Shown one piece after another: positions 27,865-35,448 of a stretch of DNA of 64,000 nucleotides. The stretch is from Rhodoplanes serenus (lineage in GTDB: Bacteria; Pseudomonadota; Alphaproteobacteria; Rhizobiales; Xanthobacteraceae). The notes under the pieces are model-generated. The model ran no database searches, had not been told where the DNA came from, and saw nothing but the letters and a program-made list of their open reading frames with translations. The DNA is taken from positions 124,001-188,000 of the forward strand of contig WNKV01000004.1 in NCBI GenBank assembly GCA_009720755.1. The letters are read 5' to 3'. Both the position numbers and the translations under genes were made by a program. Position 1 is the first letter of the stretch. Each line of letters starts with the position of its first letter.

Positions 27865-29772
27865 ATGATCCGTGTTCTTTTATTCCTTGCCGCGGTCACC
27901 GCCCTGACGTTCGGCGCCGCGTGGCTGGTCGATCGCCCCGGCGACGTCGCCATCACTTGGCTCGGCTACCAGGTCGAGACCTCCGTCATGGTGGCGCTCG
28001 GCGCCCTGGTGGCGCTGGTGGTGCTGGTCATCCTGGTGTGGTCGCTCCTGCGGGCGCTGGTGAAGGCGCCCGGCCGCTTCGCCGCCCGCCGGCTCGATCG
28101 CCGCGCCCGCCGCGCCTACAAGGCGATCTCCAACGGCATCGTGGCGATCGGCGCCGGTGACGCGCTCGCGGCGCGCCGCTTCGCCAACGAGGCCCAGCGC
28201 CTCGCCCCCAAGGAGCCGCTGGCCCTGCTGCTCGGCGCCCAGGCGGCCCAGATCGCCGGCAACGGCGCCGAGGCGGAGCGCACCTTCCGGGCCATGGCGG
28301 CCCGTGAGGAGACCAAGCTGCTCGGCCTGCACGGCCTGTTCATCGAGGCGCAGCGGCACGACAACGCCGCGGTGGCCCGCGGCTATGCCGAGGAGGCCGC
28401 CAAGGCGTCGCCGACCCTCGCTTGGGCGGCCGAGGCGGTGCTCCAGTATCGCTGCGCCGCCGGCGACTGGACCGGGGCGCTGGCGGCGCTGGAGCGCAAC
28501 ATGCGCTCCGGCCTCGTCGCCAAGGATGCGTACAAGCGCCAGCGCGCCGTGCTGCTGACCGGCCGTGCCCTCTCGGGCGAGGTCGACGCCGAGCAGTCGC
28601 GCGCCCTGGTCACCGAGGCGCTGAAGCTGTCGCCCGGCCTGGTGCCGGCCGCCGCGCTGGCTGGCCGCCTGCTCACCGAGGCGGGCCAGGCCCGCAAGGC
28701 CGCCAAGGTGGTGGAGGCCGCCTACGCCATCAATCCGCATCCGGATCTGGTCGAGACCTACGCCAACATCGCGCCCAACGAGTCGAACCGCGACCGCCTC
28801 GCCCGCATCCGCAACCTCGCCAAGCTCGCCCCGAACCATCCGGAGAGCGCCATGGCGGTGGCGCGCGCGGCGATCGACGCCCAGGAGTTCGCGACCGCGC
28901 GGCAGAGCCTCGCCCCGATGCTGACCATGCCGACCCAGCGCATGGCCTCGCTGATGGCCGAGGTCGAGGAGAAGGAGGGCGGCGACGTCGGCCGCTCGCG
29001 CGAATGGATGCGGCGCGCCCTCCAGGCGACCCGCGATCCGACCTGGACGGCCGACGGCCTGGTGTCCGCCAAGTGGATGCCGGCGTCGCCCATCTCGGGC
29101 CGCATCGACGCTTTCGAGTGGCGCATTCCGATCGCCGATCTGGCCCCGCAGGGCCCGGTGATCGAGCACGACCAGGGTCGCCCGGCCGCCGCGCCGGCGG
29201 CCGCCGTGACGGCGGCTCCGGCGGCCCCTGCTCCGGCTGCGGCCACGCCGGCCGATCGCGCCGCCGCCGCCAAGCCGGTCTCCGAGGTGCCGCCGAAGGC
29301 CGAGGCCGAAGCGCCGATCTCGCTGCCGCCGCCGGTGAAGCAGGCGCCCGAGCCGCCCCGCAAGGCGGCGGCCCCGGAGCGTGCGTCGTCGGCCCCGCCG
29401 GCCCCACCGCCGACCCCGCGCAGTGGCCGCCCCGCCCGTCGCGACGAGCCGCCGGCGGCGAGCCCCGGCCCGGAGGCCAGGCCCGCCGATCTCAAATCCG
29501 CCGACATCAGGTCGGCCGATACCAAGGTCGCGGAGGCCAAGCCTGCCGAGGTGAAGGCGCCCGAGCCCAAGGCCGCCGAGAAGGCGGACACGAAGACCGC
29601 CGACACCGTGATCACCCTGCCGTCGTCGGCAGACGGGGGGCCGTCGACACCGGCCTCGCCGCCGACCATCGACGGCACCCTCGCGGCCGCGCCCGACAAG
29701 GCCAAGCCGGCACCGGCCGCGACCCCGCCGGCGGCCGACAAGAAGCCGGAGAAGCGCTTGTTCTTCCGCTGA
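27865..29772 (+). CDS. HemY-family tetratricopeptide inner-membrane protein
   Basis: HemY-N proteins sit in heme-synthesis operons; their exact role is unsettled. Two membrane helices (residues ~3-20 and ~39-67) open the protein, followed by FAARRLDRRARRAYKAISNG and a series of TPR-like helices (ARRFANEAQRLAPKEPLALL, KVVEAAYAINPHPDLVETYA, AMAVARAAIDAQEFATARQS) to about residue 400. The last ~220 residues are low complexity, rich in Ala, Pro and Lys, with degenerate AD(I/T)K-type repeats. 635 residues make it longer than the enterobacterial protein. It follows the Mic60 gene by 12 bases. This is not protoporphyrinogen oxidase, which sometimes shares the name. Confidence 0.88.
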   Translation: MIRVLLFLAAVTALTFGAAWLVDRPGDVAITWLGYQVETSVMVALGALVALVVLVILVWSLLRALVKAPGRFAARRLDRRARRAYKAISNGIVAIGAGDALAARRFANEAQRLAPKEPLALLLGAQAAQIAGNGAEAERTFRAMAAREETKLLGLHGLFIEAQRHDNAAVARGYAEEAAKASPTLAWAAEAVLQYRCAAGDWTGALAALERNMRSGLVAKDAYKRQRAVLLTGRALSGEVDAEQSRALVTEALKLSPGLVPAAALAGRLLTEAGQARKAAKVVEAAYAINPHPDLVETYANIAPNESNRDRLARIRNLAKLAPNHPESAMAVARAAIDAQEFATARQSLAPMLTMPTQRMASLMAEVEEKEGGDVGRSREWMRRALQATRDPTWTADGLVSAKWMPASPISGRIDAFEWRIPIADLAPQGPVIEHDQGRPAAAPAAAVTAAPAAPAPAAATPADRAAAAKPVSEVPPKAEAEAPISLPPPVKQAPEPPRKAAAPERASSAPPAPPPTPRSGRPARRDEPPAASPGPEARPADLKSADIRSADTKVAEAKPAEVKAPEPKAAEKADTKTADTVITLPSSADGGPSTPASPPTIDGTLAAAPDKAKPAPAATPPAADKKPEKRLFFR

Positions 29773-29782
29773 TCCGCCGCGC

Positions 29783-31186
29783 ATGCCGGGACGCGCCGCG
29801 GCGATCCGCATCGGCTTCGGGCTCCTCGTGCTCGCCGTCCTCGCGACGGCGATCACGACCCGCCCGGCGAAGCGCCTGGTCGACTTCGATCAGGCGTTCT
29901 ACCTGACCATCGCCTACGACCTCCGTCATCACGGGGTGTTCTCCAGCGGCGTGTTCGACACCGTCGACAGCACCCGGGCGGTGCCGCCGCCCGGCATGTT
30001 CTTCGCGCCGCTGTATCCGTGGCTGGTGGCGGCGGCCGCGACCGTCGACCCGCGTTTCGGCCGCACCCTCGACTGCACCATCGAGGCCAACGAGAACCAT
30101 CGCGATCTCGCGACCTGCGAGATCTACGCCCGTCCGGTGCTGCTGCTGCACGCCCTGCTGCTGGCGCTCGCGGTGCTGGCGATCGGCCGCGCCGCCGAGA
30201 TCGCCGGCGGATCACCGCGGCTGTTCTACGCCGCCGGGGCGCTCGCCATCGTCGGCTTCGTGGCCGAGGCCGACCTCCTCTCCTTCGTGATGACCGAGAG
30301 CCTGAGCATCGCGGTGTTCAGCCTGTTCGGGCTCACCGTGGTGACGGCCCTGGCGCGCTGGCGGTGCACGGACTTCGTGGCCTGTGGCGTCGCGCTCGGC
30401 CTCGCCTGCCTGACGCGGCCCACCTTCCTGCTGCTGGCGCCGGTGATGCTGGCGATCATCGCGGCGGCACGCTGGCTGCCGCCTTCGGCCGGTGAACCCG
30501 CGGCGCCGGCGGAGCGGCCGTTCTGGCGCTCGGTCACGGCGTTCGCGGTGGCGCTCGCGGTGATGCTGGTGCCCTGGCTCGCCCGCAACGCCGTCTCGAT
30601 CGGCAAGCTCGGCTTCACCGAGGAGTATGGCAGCGCCGCCCTGATCGAGCGGATCGCCTTCAACGCCATGACGCTGCGCGAGGCGCTGTGGGCGGTTCCG
30701 GCCTGCCTGCCGGCGGTCGGCCCGCCGCTGGTCGAGCGGCTCGCCGGCCCAGAGGCCCACGCCCGCTTCGTCTACGACACGCCGAACAGCTTCTTCTGGC
30801 TCGGTCGCAACCGGCGCGACGCGCTGGTGGCGGCGCATGGGCGTCTCGATCCGGTGACCGGGCCAATCGTTCGCGAGGAGCTGATCGGCGCGCTGCCGCG
30901 CCATCTCGCCACCTCGCTGCCGCTCGCCTGGTGCGGCCTGTGGGTCGGCCGGGCCTTCGGCCTGCTGCTGGTGCCGCTCGCCGCCTGGGGGCTGGTGCGC
31001 GCTGTGCGCCGCCGTCGCTGGCTGCTGGTCGCCTACGCGGTGCCGGCCCTGGTGCTGGTCGGCGTCCACGGCGTGCTCGCCAACCACTATCCCCGCTACA
31101 ATCTCGGCCTGATCGGGCCGGCCTCGGCGCTGGCCGCCTGGGCGATGGCCGACGCCCTGGCGCGACGGCGGTCGGGCGCCGCCTGA
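29783..31186 (+). CDS. GT-C type membrane glycosyltransferase-like protein
   Basis: A 467-residue polytopic protein with about ten to eleven hydrophobic segments. The first periplasmic loop holds LVDFDQAFYLTIAYDLRHHG, an acidic motif placed as in lipid-phosphate-sugar-dependent GT-C transferases such as ArnT and PMT. Further loops carry SRAV/PPGMFFAPLYPW-type aromatic motifs and a TRPTFLLLAPVML helix. Such enzymes move a sugar from a polyprenyl phosphate donor onto lipid or protein. Donor and acceptor are unknown. It starts ten bases after the HemY stop, probably by read-through from the heme operon; the pairing looks positional only. Confidence 0.75.
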   Translation: MPGRAAAIRIGFGLLVLAVLATAITTRPAKRLVDFDQAFYLTIAYDLRHHGVFSSGVFDTVDSTRAVPPPGMFFAPLYPWLVAAAATVDPRFGRTLDCTIEANENHRDLATCEIYARPVLLLHALLLALAVLAIGRAAEIAGGSPRLFYAAGALAIVGFVAEADLLSFVMTESLSIAVFSLFGLTVVTALARWRCTDFVACGVALGLACLTRPTFLLLAPVMLAIIAAARWLPPSAGEPAAPAERPFWRSVTAFAVALAVMLVPWLARNAVSIGKLGFTEEYGSAALIERIAFNAMTLREALWAVPACLPAVGPPLVERLAGPEAHARFVYDTPNSFFWLGRNRRDALVAAHGRLDPVTGPIVREELIGALPRHLATSLPLAWCGLWVGRAFGLLLVPLAAWGLVRAVRRRRWLLVAYAVPALVLVGVHGVLANHYPRYNLGLIGPASALAAWAMADALARRRSGAA

Positions 31187-31214
31187 GAGCCGCGGGGCGC
31201 GGCGGGCTCGCCGC

Positions 31215-31919
31215 TCAGGCCGGCGGGCGTCGTCGTCGCCGACCGGCCTCGGTCGCATCGGCCTCGGTGGTGCCGCTCTCCAGGTCGGCGATGATGGCGG
31301 CGCATTTGTGCCGGAGGTGGGTGCGCAGGATGTTGCCGAGCACGGTGCCGTCGCGTCGCTCGATCGCGTTCATCATTCCGTCGTGCTCCTGCATGGCCGT
31401 AGTCCAGATCGCCGGCGGCATCGGCGCGACGAAGCGGATGCGGGCGATGCGGGCGTTGGTCTGCATGTAAAGCCGCGTCAGCACCTCGTTGCGGGTGCTC
31501 GCCACGATCGCTTCGTGGATCTGCCGGTTGAGCGCGTAGTAGGCGGCGAGGTCCCGCGTCTCGAAGCGCGCCCGCATGGCGACGTGGAGGGCGCGCAGCC
31601 GCTCGGTCTCCGCCTCGGTGATGCGGGTGCAGCACTGCTCGCCGGCAAGCTCCTCCAGCGCCCCGATGACGCTGAACAGGTCGCGCGTCTCGTCGATGGT
31701 GACGGGCTTGGTCCAGGCGCCGCGGTTCGGCACTAGATCGACGAGACCCTCGGCGGCGAGCGCCTTGAGGGCCTCGCGCAGCGGCGTGCGCGACACCCCG
31801 AAGCGGTCACAGAGCTGCTTCTCGGGAACCCGGCTGGCCGGCGGCAGGTCGCCGCCGGTGACGACGTCGCGCAGGGCGCCGAGCAGATCGGCATGCACGT
31901 TCTGTTTCATGTCTCCCAT
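31215..31919 (-). CDS. GntR-family transcriptional regulator (FCD domain)
   Basis: A 234-residue regulator. The N-terminal winged HTH reads PASRVPEKQLCDRFGVSRTP, then LREALKALAAEGLVDLVPNRG. The C-terminal all-helical FCD domain has the metal/ligand positions in AAYYALNRQIHEAIVA and LRTHLRHKCAAII. FCD regulators usually sense organic acids. It is divergent from an arylmalonate-decarboxylase-like gene. A perfect 15-bp inverted repeat covers both gene starts, so self-repression and control of the divergent pair are likely. ATG 31919 is part of that repeat; ATG 31910 is an alternative start. Confidence 0.92.
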   Translation of the reverse strand: MGDMKQNVHADLLGALRDVVTGGDLPPASRVPEKQLCDRFGVSRTPLREALKALAAEGLVDLVPNRGAWTKPVTIDETRDLFSVIGALEELAGEQCCTRITEAETERLRALHVAMRARFETRDLAAYYALNRQIHEAIVASTRNEVLTRLYMQTNARIARIRFVAPMPPAIWTTAMQEHDGMMNAIERRDGTVLGNILRTHLRHKCAAIIADLESGTTEADATEAGRRRRRPPA

Positions 31920-31931
31920 ATTGCATTCATT
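31917..31931 (-). promoter_or_regulatory. candidate GntR operator, copy 1
   Basis: CATATTGCATTCATT is the exact inverted complement of 32026-32040. It covers the start codon of the regulator gene and the bases just before it. A regulator bound here would block its own expression. Role inferred. Confidence 0.6.
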
Positions 31932-31995
31932 TTTGCTGGTTGGAAGCGGCGACAGGGTCTCGGGACGGGTCGTTCAAAGAATTTTGCGCGCATTC

Positions 31996-32025
31996 TTGAC
32001 TCCGGCCGACGGCCCCCTGTAGCGT
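31996..32025 (+). promoter_or_regulatory. candidate promoter of the AMDase-like/Bug operon
   Basis: TTGACT (31996-32001) and TAGCGT (32020-32025) are separated by 18 bases. The candidate operator starts at the very next base, which would place it over the transcription start, as expected for repression. Confidence 0.5.
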
Positions 32026-32040
32026 AATGAATGCAATATG
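32026..32040 (+). promoter_or_regulatory. candidate GntR operator, copy 2
   Basis: AATGAATGCAATATG repeats in inverted orientation the sequence at the regulator's own start, 15 of 15 bases. The two copies are 94 bases apart and bracket the divergent promoter region. Confidence 0.6.
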
Positions 32041-32090
32041 CCCCCTGGAGGGTGCTGGCACTCTCTCCGTTCCTGGTGAAAGGTCCAAAA

Positions 32091-32894
32091 ATGAATTCAT
32101 TAGTGAAGGAGCCGGCCGCCATCGCCGGCACCACCCACTCGCGCGACCGCTACCCCAACGCCATGGGGCCGCGCGCCGTCATCGGCATCATGACGCCGGG
32201 GCCGAATGTCGTCGTCGAGAACGAGATGATGGACATGCGGCCGCGCGGCGTCATCAACGCGGTCGACCGCTATTACGTGCCGAACCAGAAGATCGCCGCC
32301 AACGAGGACTGGTCGATCATCATGCGCCATGTCGCCGCCAACCTCGACGACTCGGTGCGGCGTCTCAACGAGTGCCTGATCGATCACCTGATCCTCGGCA
32401 TGTCGTCGCAGAGCTTCATGGGCGGCGAGAAGGGCAGCTTCGCGCTCCAGGAGCACCTGGAGAAGACCTCGGGCGTCGGCGTCACCATGGGGGCGCAGGC
32501 CGCGGAAGCCGCCTTCGAGGCGGTCGGCGCCAAGAAGATCGCGCTGCTGACGCCGTACTATCCGGTCATCGAGGAGAACGCGGTGAGCTACTTCACCAGC
32601 CGCGGCTTCGAGGTCGTGCATGTGGAAGGGCTCAAGTGCAAGAGCATCATCCACGTCGCCTCGCAGACCGGCGCGGTGTTGCGCGACGCGGTGCGTCGTG
32701 CCGACGCCCACAAGCCCGACGCCATCGTCCAGCTCGGCACCAACCTGCACTTCGCCTACGTGGCCGCCGAGGCGGAGCGATGGCTCGGCAAGCCGGTGTT
32801 CGCGGTCGGCACCGCGATCTACTGGCACGCGCTGCGCAAGCTCGGCATCAAGGACCAGATGGACGGCTTCGGCAGTCTCCTGGCCGATTACTGA
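32091..32894 (+). CDS. arylmalonate decarboxylase / maleate isomerase-like protein (Asp/Glu racemase superfamily)
   Basis: A 267-residue protein with the superfamily fold pattern: GPRAVIGIMTPGPNVVVENE at the start, ILGMSSQSFMGG in the first half, GAKKIALLTPYYPVIEENAV, and DAIVQLGTNLHFAYVAAEAE before WLGKPVFAVGTAIYWHALRK. Characterised decarboxylases and isomerases use one or two catalytic cysteines. At the corresponding places this protein has Ser (GMSSQS) and Leu (VQLGTN), and its only cysteines are elsewhere (NECLID, LKCKS), so the chemistry may differ. ATG 32091 is chosen (AAAGG upstream). It is followed after 31 bases by a Bug binding protein and is divergent from a GntR regulator, suggesting uptake and turnover of a dicarboxylate-like compound. 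Confidence 0.82.
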   Translation: MNSLVKEPAAIAGTTHSRDRYPNAMGPRAVIGIMTPGPNVVVENEMMDMRPRGVINAVDRYYVPNQKIAANEDWSIIMRHVAANLDDSVRRLNECLIDHLILGMSSQSFMGGEKGSFALQEHLEKTSGVGVTMGAQAAEAAFEAVGAKKIALLTPYYPVIEENAVSYFTSRGFEVVHVEGLKCKSIIHVASQTGAVLRDAVRRADAHKPDAIVQLGTNLHFAYVAAEAERWLGKPVFAVGTAIYWHALRKLGIKDQMDGFGSLLADY

Positions 32895-32925
32895 CGCACC
32901 ACGCGCAACCAGGGAGGAAGCGGCG

Positions 32926-33906
32926 ATGACGACCGTATCGCGACGTGGTGCCCTCGGAGTTCTCGGCGGCGCGCTGTGCGCGCCCCGCCTCGGAATCGCC
33001 CAGGAGGGCTACCCGAGCCGGCCGATCATGATGGTGGTCGGCTTCGCGGCCGGCGGCGGCACCGACATCGTCGCCCGGCTGATCGGCGCCGAGATCTCCA
33101 AGGATCTCGGCCAGCAGATCGTGGTGGAGAATCGCAGCGGCGCGAGCGGCACCATCGCGGCCGGGCTGGTGGCCCGATCGACGCCGGACGGCTACACGAT
33201 GCTGATGGGCCACGTCAGCGCCAACGCCATGGTGCCGGCGGTGATCCCGTCGGTGCCCTACGAGCCGCTCACGTCCTTCACGCCGATCATGACGGTCGGC
33301 GCCGTGCCGCAGCTTCTCACGGTGCCGGCGAACTCGCCGGCGCGGAGCGTCCAGGACTTCATCCGCCTGCTCAAGGAGCGCCCCGGCAAGATGAGCTATG
33401 CGTCGTCCGGAATCGGCACCCAGCAGCATCTCGCCGCCGAGCTGTTCAAGCAGGCGACCGGCACCGACATGGTGCACATCCCGTATCGCGGCAGCGGCCA
33501 GGCGGTGAACGACCTGATCGCCGGCAATGTCGACTGCAATTTCGATACGGTCCCGACGGTGCTGCCGTTCATCCGCGCCGGGACGCTGCGCGGGCTCGCG
33601 GTGACGACGGCGAAGCGCACCCCGGTGCTGCCCGAGATGCCGACCATCGCCGAGAGCGGCGTCGCCGGCTTCGACGTCGAGACCTGGTACATGGTGATGG
33701 GGCCGAAGGGCCTGCCCGCCCCGATCGTGGCGCGATGGTCGGCGGCGCTCGGCCGGGCGCTCCAGTCGGAGGAGCTTCGCCGCCGTCTCGAGGAGCTGTC
33801 GACCACGGTGGGTGGCGGCACACCGGTCGATGCCGAAGGGCTGCTGCGGCGCGAGATCGACAAATGGGCGGGCGTCGTGAAGACCGCCGGCATCCGGTCG
33901 CAGTGA
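32926..33906 (+). CDS. tripartite tricarboxylate (TTT/Bug) family solute-binding protein
   Basis: Periplasmic receptor of 326 residues. The signal sequence has a Tat-like SRRGALGVLGGALCAP start and probable cleavage after LGIAQ. The mature part begins YPSRPIMMVVGFAAGGGTDIVARL and continues with IVVENRSGASGTIAAG, VARSTPDGYTML, MSYASSGIGTQQHL, IPYRGSGQAVNDLIAG, TAKRTPVLPEMPTIAESGV and WYMVMGPKGLP, all typical of Bug proteins. A strong AGGGAGG site precedes ATG 32926. No TctA/TctB membrane genes are nearby, which is common for Bug receptors. The ligand is probably an organic acid handled by the preceding enzyme. Confidence 0.93.
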   Translation: MTTVSRRGALGVLGGALCAPRLGIAQEGYPSRPIMMVVGFAAGGGTDIVARLIGAEISKDLGQQIVVENRSGASGTIAAGLVARSTPDGYTMLMGHVSANAMVPAVIPSVPYEPLTSFTPIMTVGAVPQLLTVPANSPARSVQDFIRLLKERPGKMSYASSGIGTQQHLAAELFKQATGTDMVHIPYRGSGQAVNDLIAGNVDCNFDTVPTVLPFIRAGTLRGLAVTTAKRTPVLPEMPTIAESGVAGFDVETWYMVMGPKGLPAPIVARWSAALGRALQSEELRRRLEELSTTVGGGTPVDAEGLLRREIDKWAGVVKTAGIRSQ

Positions 33907-33934
33907 CGCGGGCCGTCACGCGCCGTCGATCAGA

Positions 33935-34375
33935 TCAGGACGGCGCGGCGGAGGCCCGGCCGGGCGCTTCGGCGAGCGAGCGGATGACGGCGCCGGCGCG
34001 CTCGGTCCGCTCGGCCGCCGCCGTATCGGTCGCCGGCGGCATGGTGTCGGAGGCCGCCGCACGGGCCGCCTCGGCGAGCGCCACGGCGCGGGCCAGCCGG
34101 GTGATCTCCTCCATCTGGGCGCGCAGCTTGAGATGCAGGTTGAGCAGCATCAGCAGGCTGATCACCACCCAGGTGTAGACGACCAGATCGGCGCCGCGCC
34201 CGACCCCGGCGAGATGCGCGAGCCCGGTGGCGTGGCTCGGAAACCAGACCAGATAGAGGCCGCACATCGCCGTCAGGATGGCTGCGATGCCGACCACCGG
34301 CGCCTTGCGCAGCGTGCTGACCGCATAGAGCAGCACGATGGCGAGCAGCACCGAGAGGAAGACTTGCGCGATCAT
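33935..34375 (-). CDS. DUF2304 small membrane protein
   Basis: A 146-residue protein with three predicted membrane helices (IAQVFLSVLLAIVLLYAVST, GIAAILTAMCGLYLVWFPS, VVYTWVVISLLMLLNLHLKL), followed by a cytoplasmic coiled-coil-like tail. This is the usual form of DUF2304 proteins, which accompany GT2 glycosyltransferases of the polyprenyl-phosphate type. The start codon overlaps the stop of the GT2 gene (ATGA). It is the last gene of a four-gene minus-strand operon and probably assists membrane anchoring or activity of the glycosyltransferase. Confidence 0.85.
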   Translation of the reverse strand: MIAQVFLSVLLAIVLLYAVSTLRKAPVVGIAAILTAMCGLYLVWFPSHATGLAHLAGVGRGADLVVYTWVVISLLMLLNLHLKLRAQMEEITRLARAVALAEAARAAASDTMPPATDTAAAERTERAGAVIRSLAEAPGRASAAPS

Positions 34376-35058
34376 CGGTGCATCCGGTGGGCGAACAGGT
34401 CGACCAGGATGGTCAGGGCGTCGCCCATGCGCTGGCCCTTGGCGAGCGAGTAGGCGCTGTACTCGATGGTGACCGGCGTCTCGGTCCACGGCAGGCCCGA
34501 GCGGGCGATCTGATGCAGGATCTCGGAGGCGTGCGCCATCCGGTTCTGGCGCAGCCGCAGCCGGGCGGCGCCGCGGCGCGTCATCGCCCGCAGGCCGTTG
34601 TGGGTGTCGGTGACGGCGAGCCCGGTGGTCAGGCGGGTGAACGCGGTGGCGGCGGCGAGCAGCAGCCGGCGCGAGGTCGGCAGCGCCACGGTGCTGCCGA
34701 GGAAGCGGCTGCCGAGCGCGTAGTCGACGGCGCGGCTGCGCAGCGTGTCGACCAGCCGGGCGATGTCGGCGACGCGGTGCTGGCCGTCGGCGTCGAACGT
34801 CACCACGGCGTCGGCGTCGTGGGCGAGCGCCCAGTCGAAGCCGGTCTGCAACGCGGCGCCCTGGCCGAGATTGATCGGATGCGTGACCACCGTGGCGCCG
34901 GCCGCGCGGGCGAGCGGCCCGGTGCCGTCGCGCGAGCCGTCATCGACCACCACCACCCGGTAGCCGGCCTCGACCACGTCGGCGACCACGTCGGCGATCA
35001 CCGACGCCTCGTTATAGGCGGCGATCACGACGACGACGGACGGATTGTGCGACGGCAT
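34372..35058 (-). CDS. GT2-family glycosyltransferase (polyprenyl-phosphate sugar synthase type)
   Basis: A 228-residue GT-A fold transferase: VVVVIAAYNEASVIADVV, nucleotide-binding VVVDDGSRDGTG, NLGQGAALQTGFDWAL, the metal motif TFDADGQH, YALGSRFLG and DTHNGLRAMTR. It resembles dolichol/undecaprenyl-phosphate mannose or glucose synthases without their C-terminal membrane helices, which the neighbouring DUF2304 protein may supply. It overlaps DUF2304 by four bases and follows the small EamA/SMR-like gene by 21 bases. Donor sugar unknown. Confidence 0.9.
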   Translation of the reverse strand: MPSHNPSVVVVIAAYNEASVIADVVADVVEAGYRVVVVDDGSRDGTGPLARAAGATVVTHPINLGQGAALQTGFDWALAHDADAVVTFDADGQHRVADIARLVDTLRSRAVDYALGSRFLGSTVALPTSRRLLLAAATAFTRLTTGLAVTDTHNGLRAMTRRGAARLRLRQNRMAHASEILHQIARSGLPWTETPVTIEYSAYSLAKGQRMGDALTILVDLFAHRMHR

Positions 35059-35079
35059 GGACGACCTCCGAGACCGAAC

Positions 35080-35448
35080 TCAACCGGCGACCAGGACGAG
35101 CCCGGCGGCGATCACGGCGATGCCGACGAGCAGACGCAGCGACAGCGGCTCGGCGAAGACGAGCCCGGCGACCAGCGGCGTCACCGCGAAGGCGAGCGCC
35201 ACGAACGGGTAGGCGCGGGCGAGCGGCGTGAAGGTGAGCACCCACACCCACATCACCGACAGCGCCCCATAGAGCACCAACGCGGCGACGAACCATCCGT
35301 TGCCGAGAAGCGCGACGAGCCGTGTGCCCGTGGTCGCCTCCACCGGCAGCCGCAGCGCCGCCAGCTTGAACAGCATCTGCCCCGCCACCATGCCGAGCGC
35401 GTAGCCGACAAGCACCAGGATCTGAAACGTGCTCAGACCGTCCTTCAT
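35080..35448 (-). CDS. small four-helix EamA/SMR-like membrane transporter
   Basis: A 122-residue protein with four hydrophobic helices (FQILVLVGYALGMVAGQMLF, ALVLYGALSVMWVWVLTF, FVALAFAVTPLVAGLVF, LLVGIAVIAAGLVLVAG). The second helix carries LYGALSVMWVWVLTFTPLAR, the pattern of ArnE/ArnF and SMR proteins (A-Y-x-x-S-x-x-W). In an operon with a polyprenyl-phosphate GT2 it is a plausible flippase for the lipid-linked sugar. Its start overlaps the methyltransferase stop by four bases. Drug export is the alternative reading. Confidence 0.8.
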   Translation of the reverse strand: MKDGLSTFQILVLVGYALGMVAGQMLFKLAALRLPVEATTGTRLVALLGNGWFVAALVLYGALSVMWVWVLTFTPLARAYPFVALAFAVTPLVAGLVFAEPLSLRLLVGIAVIAAGLVLVAG

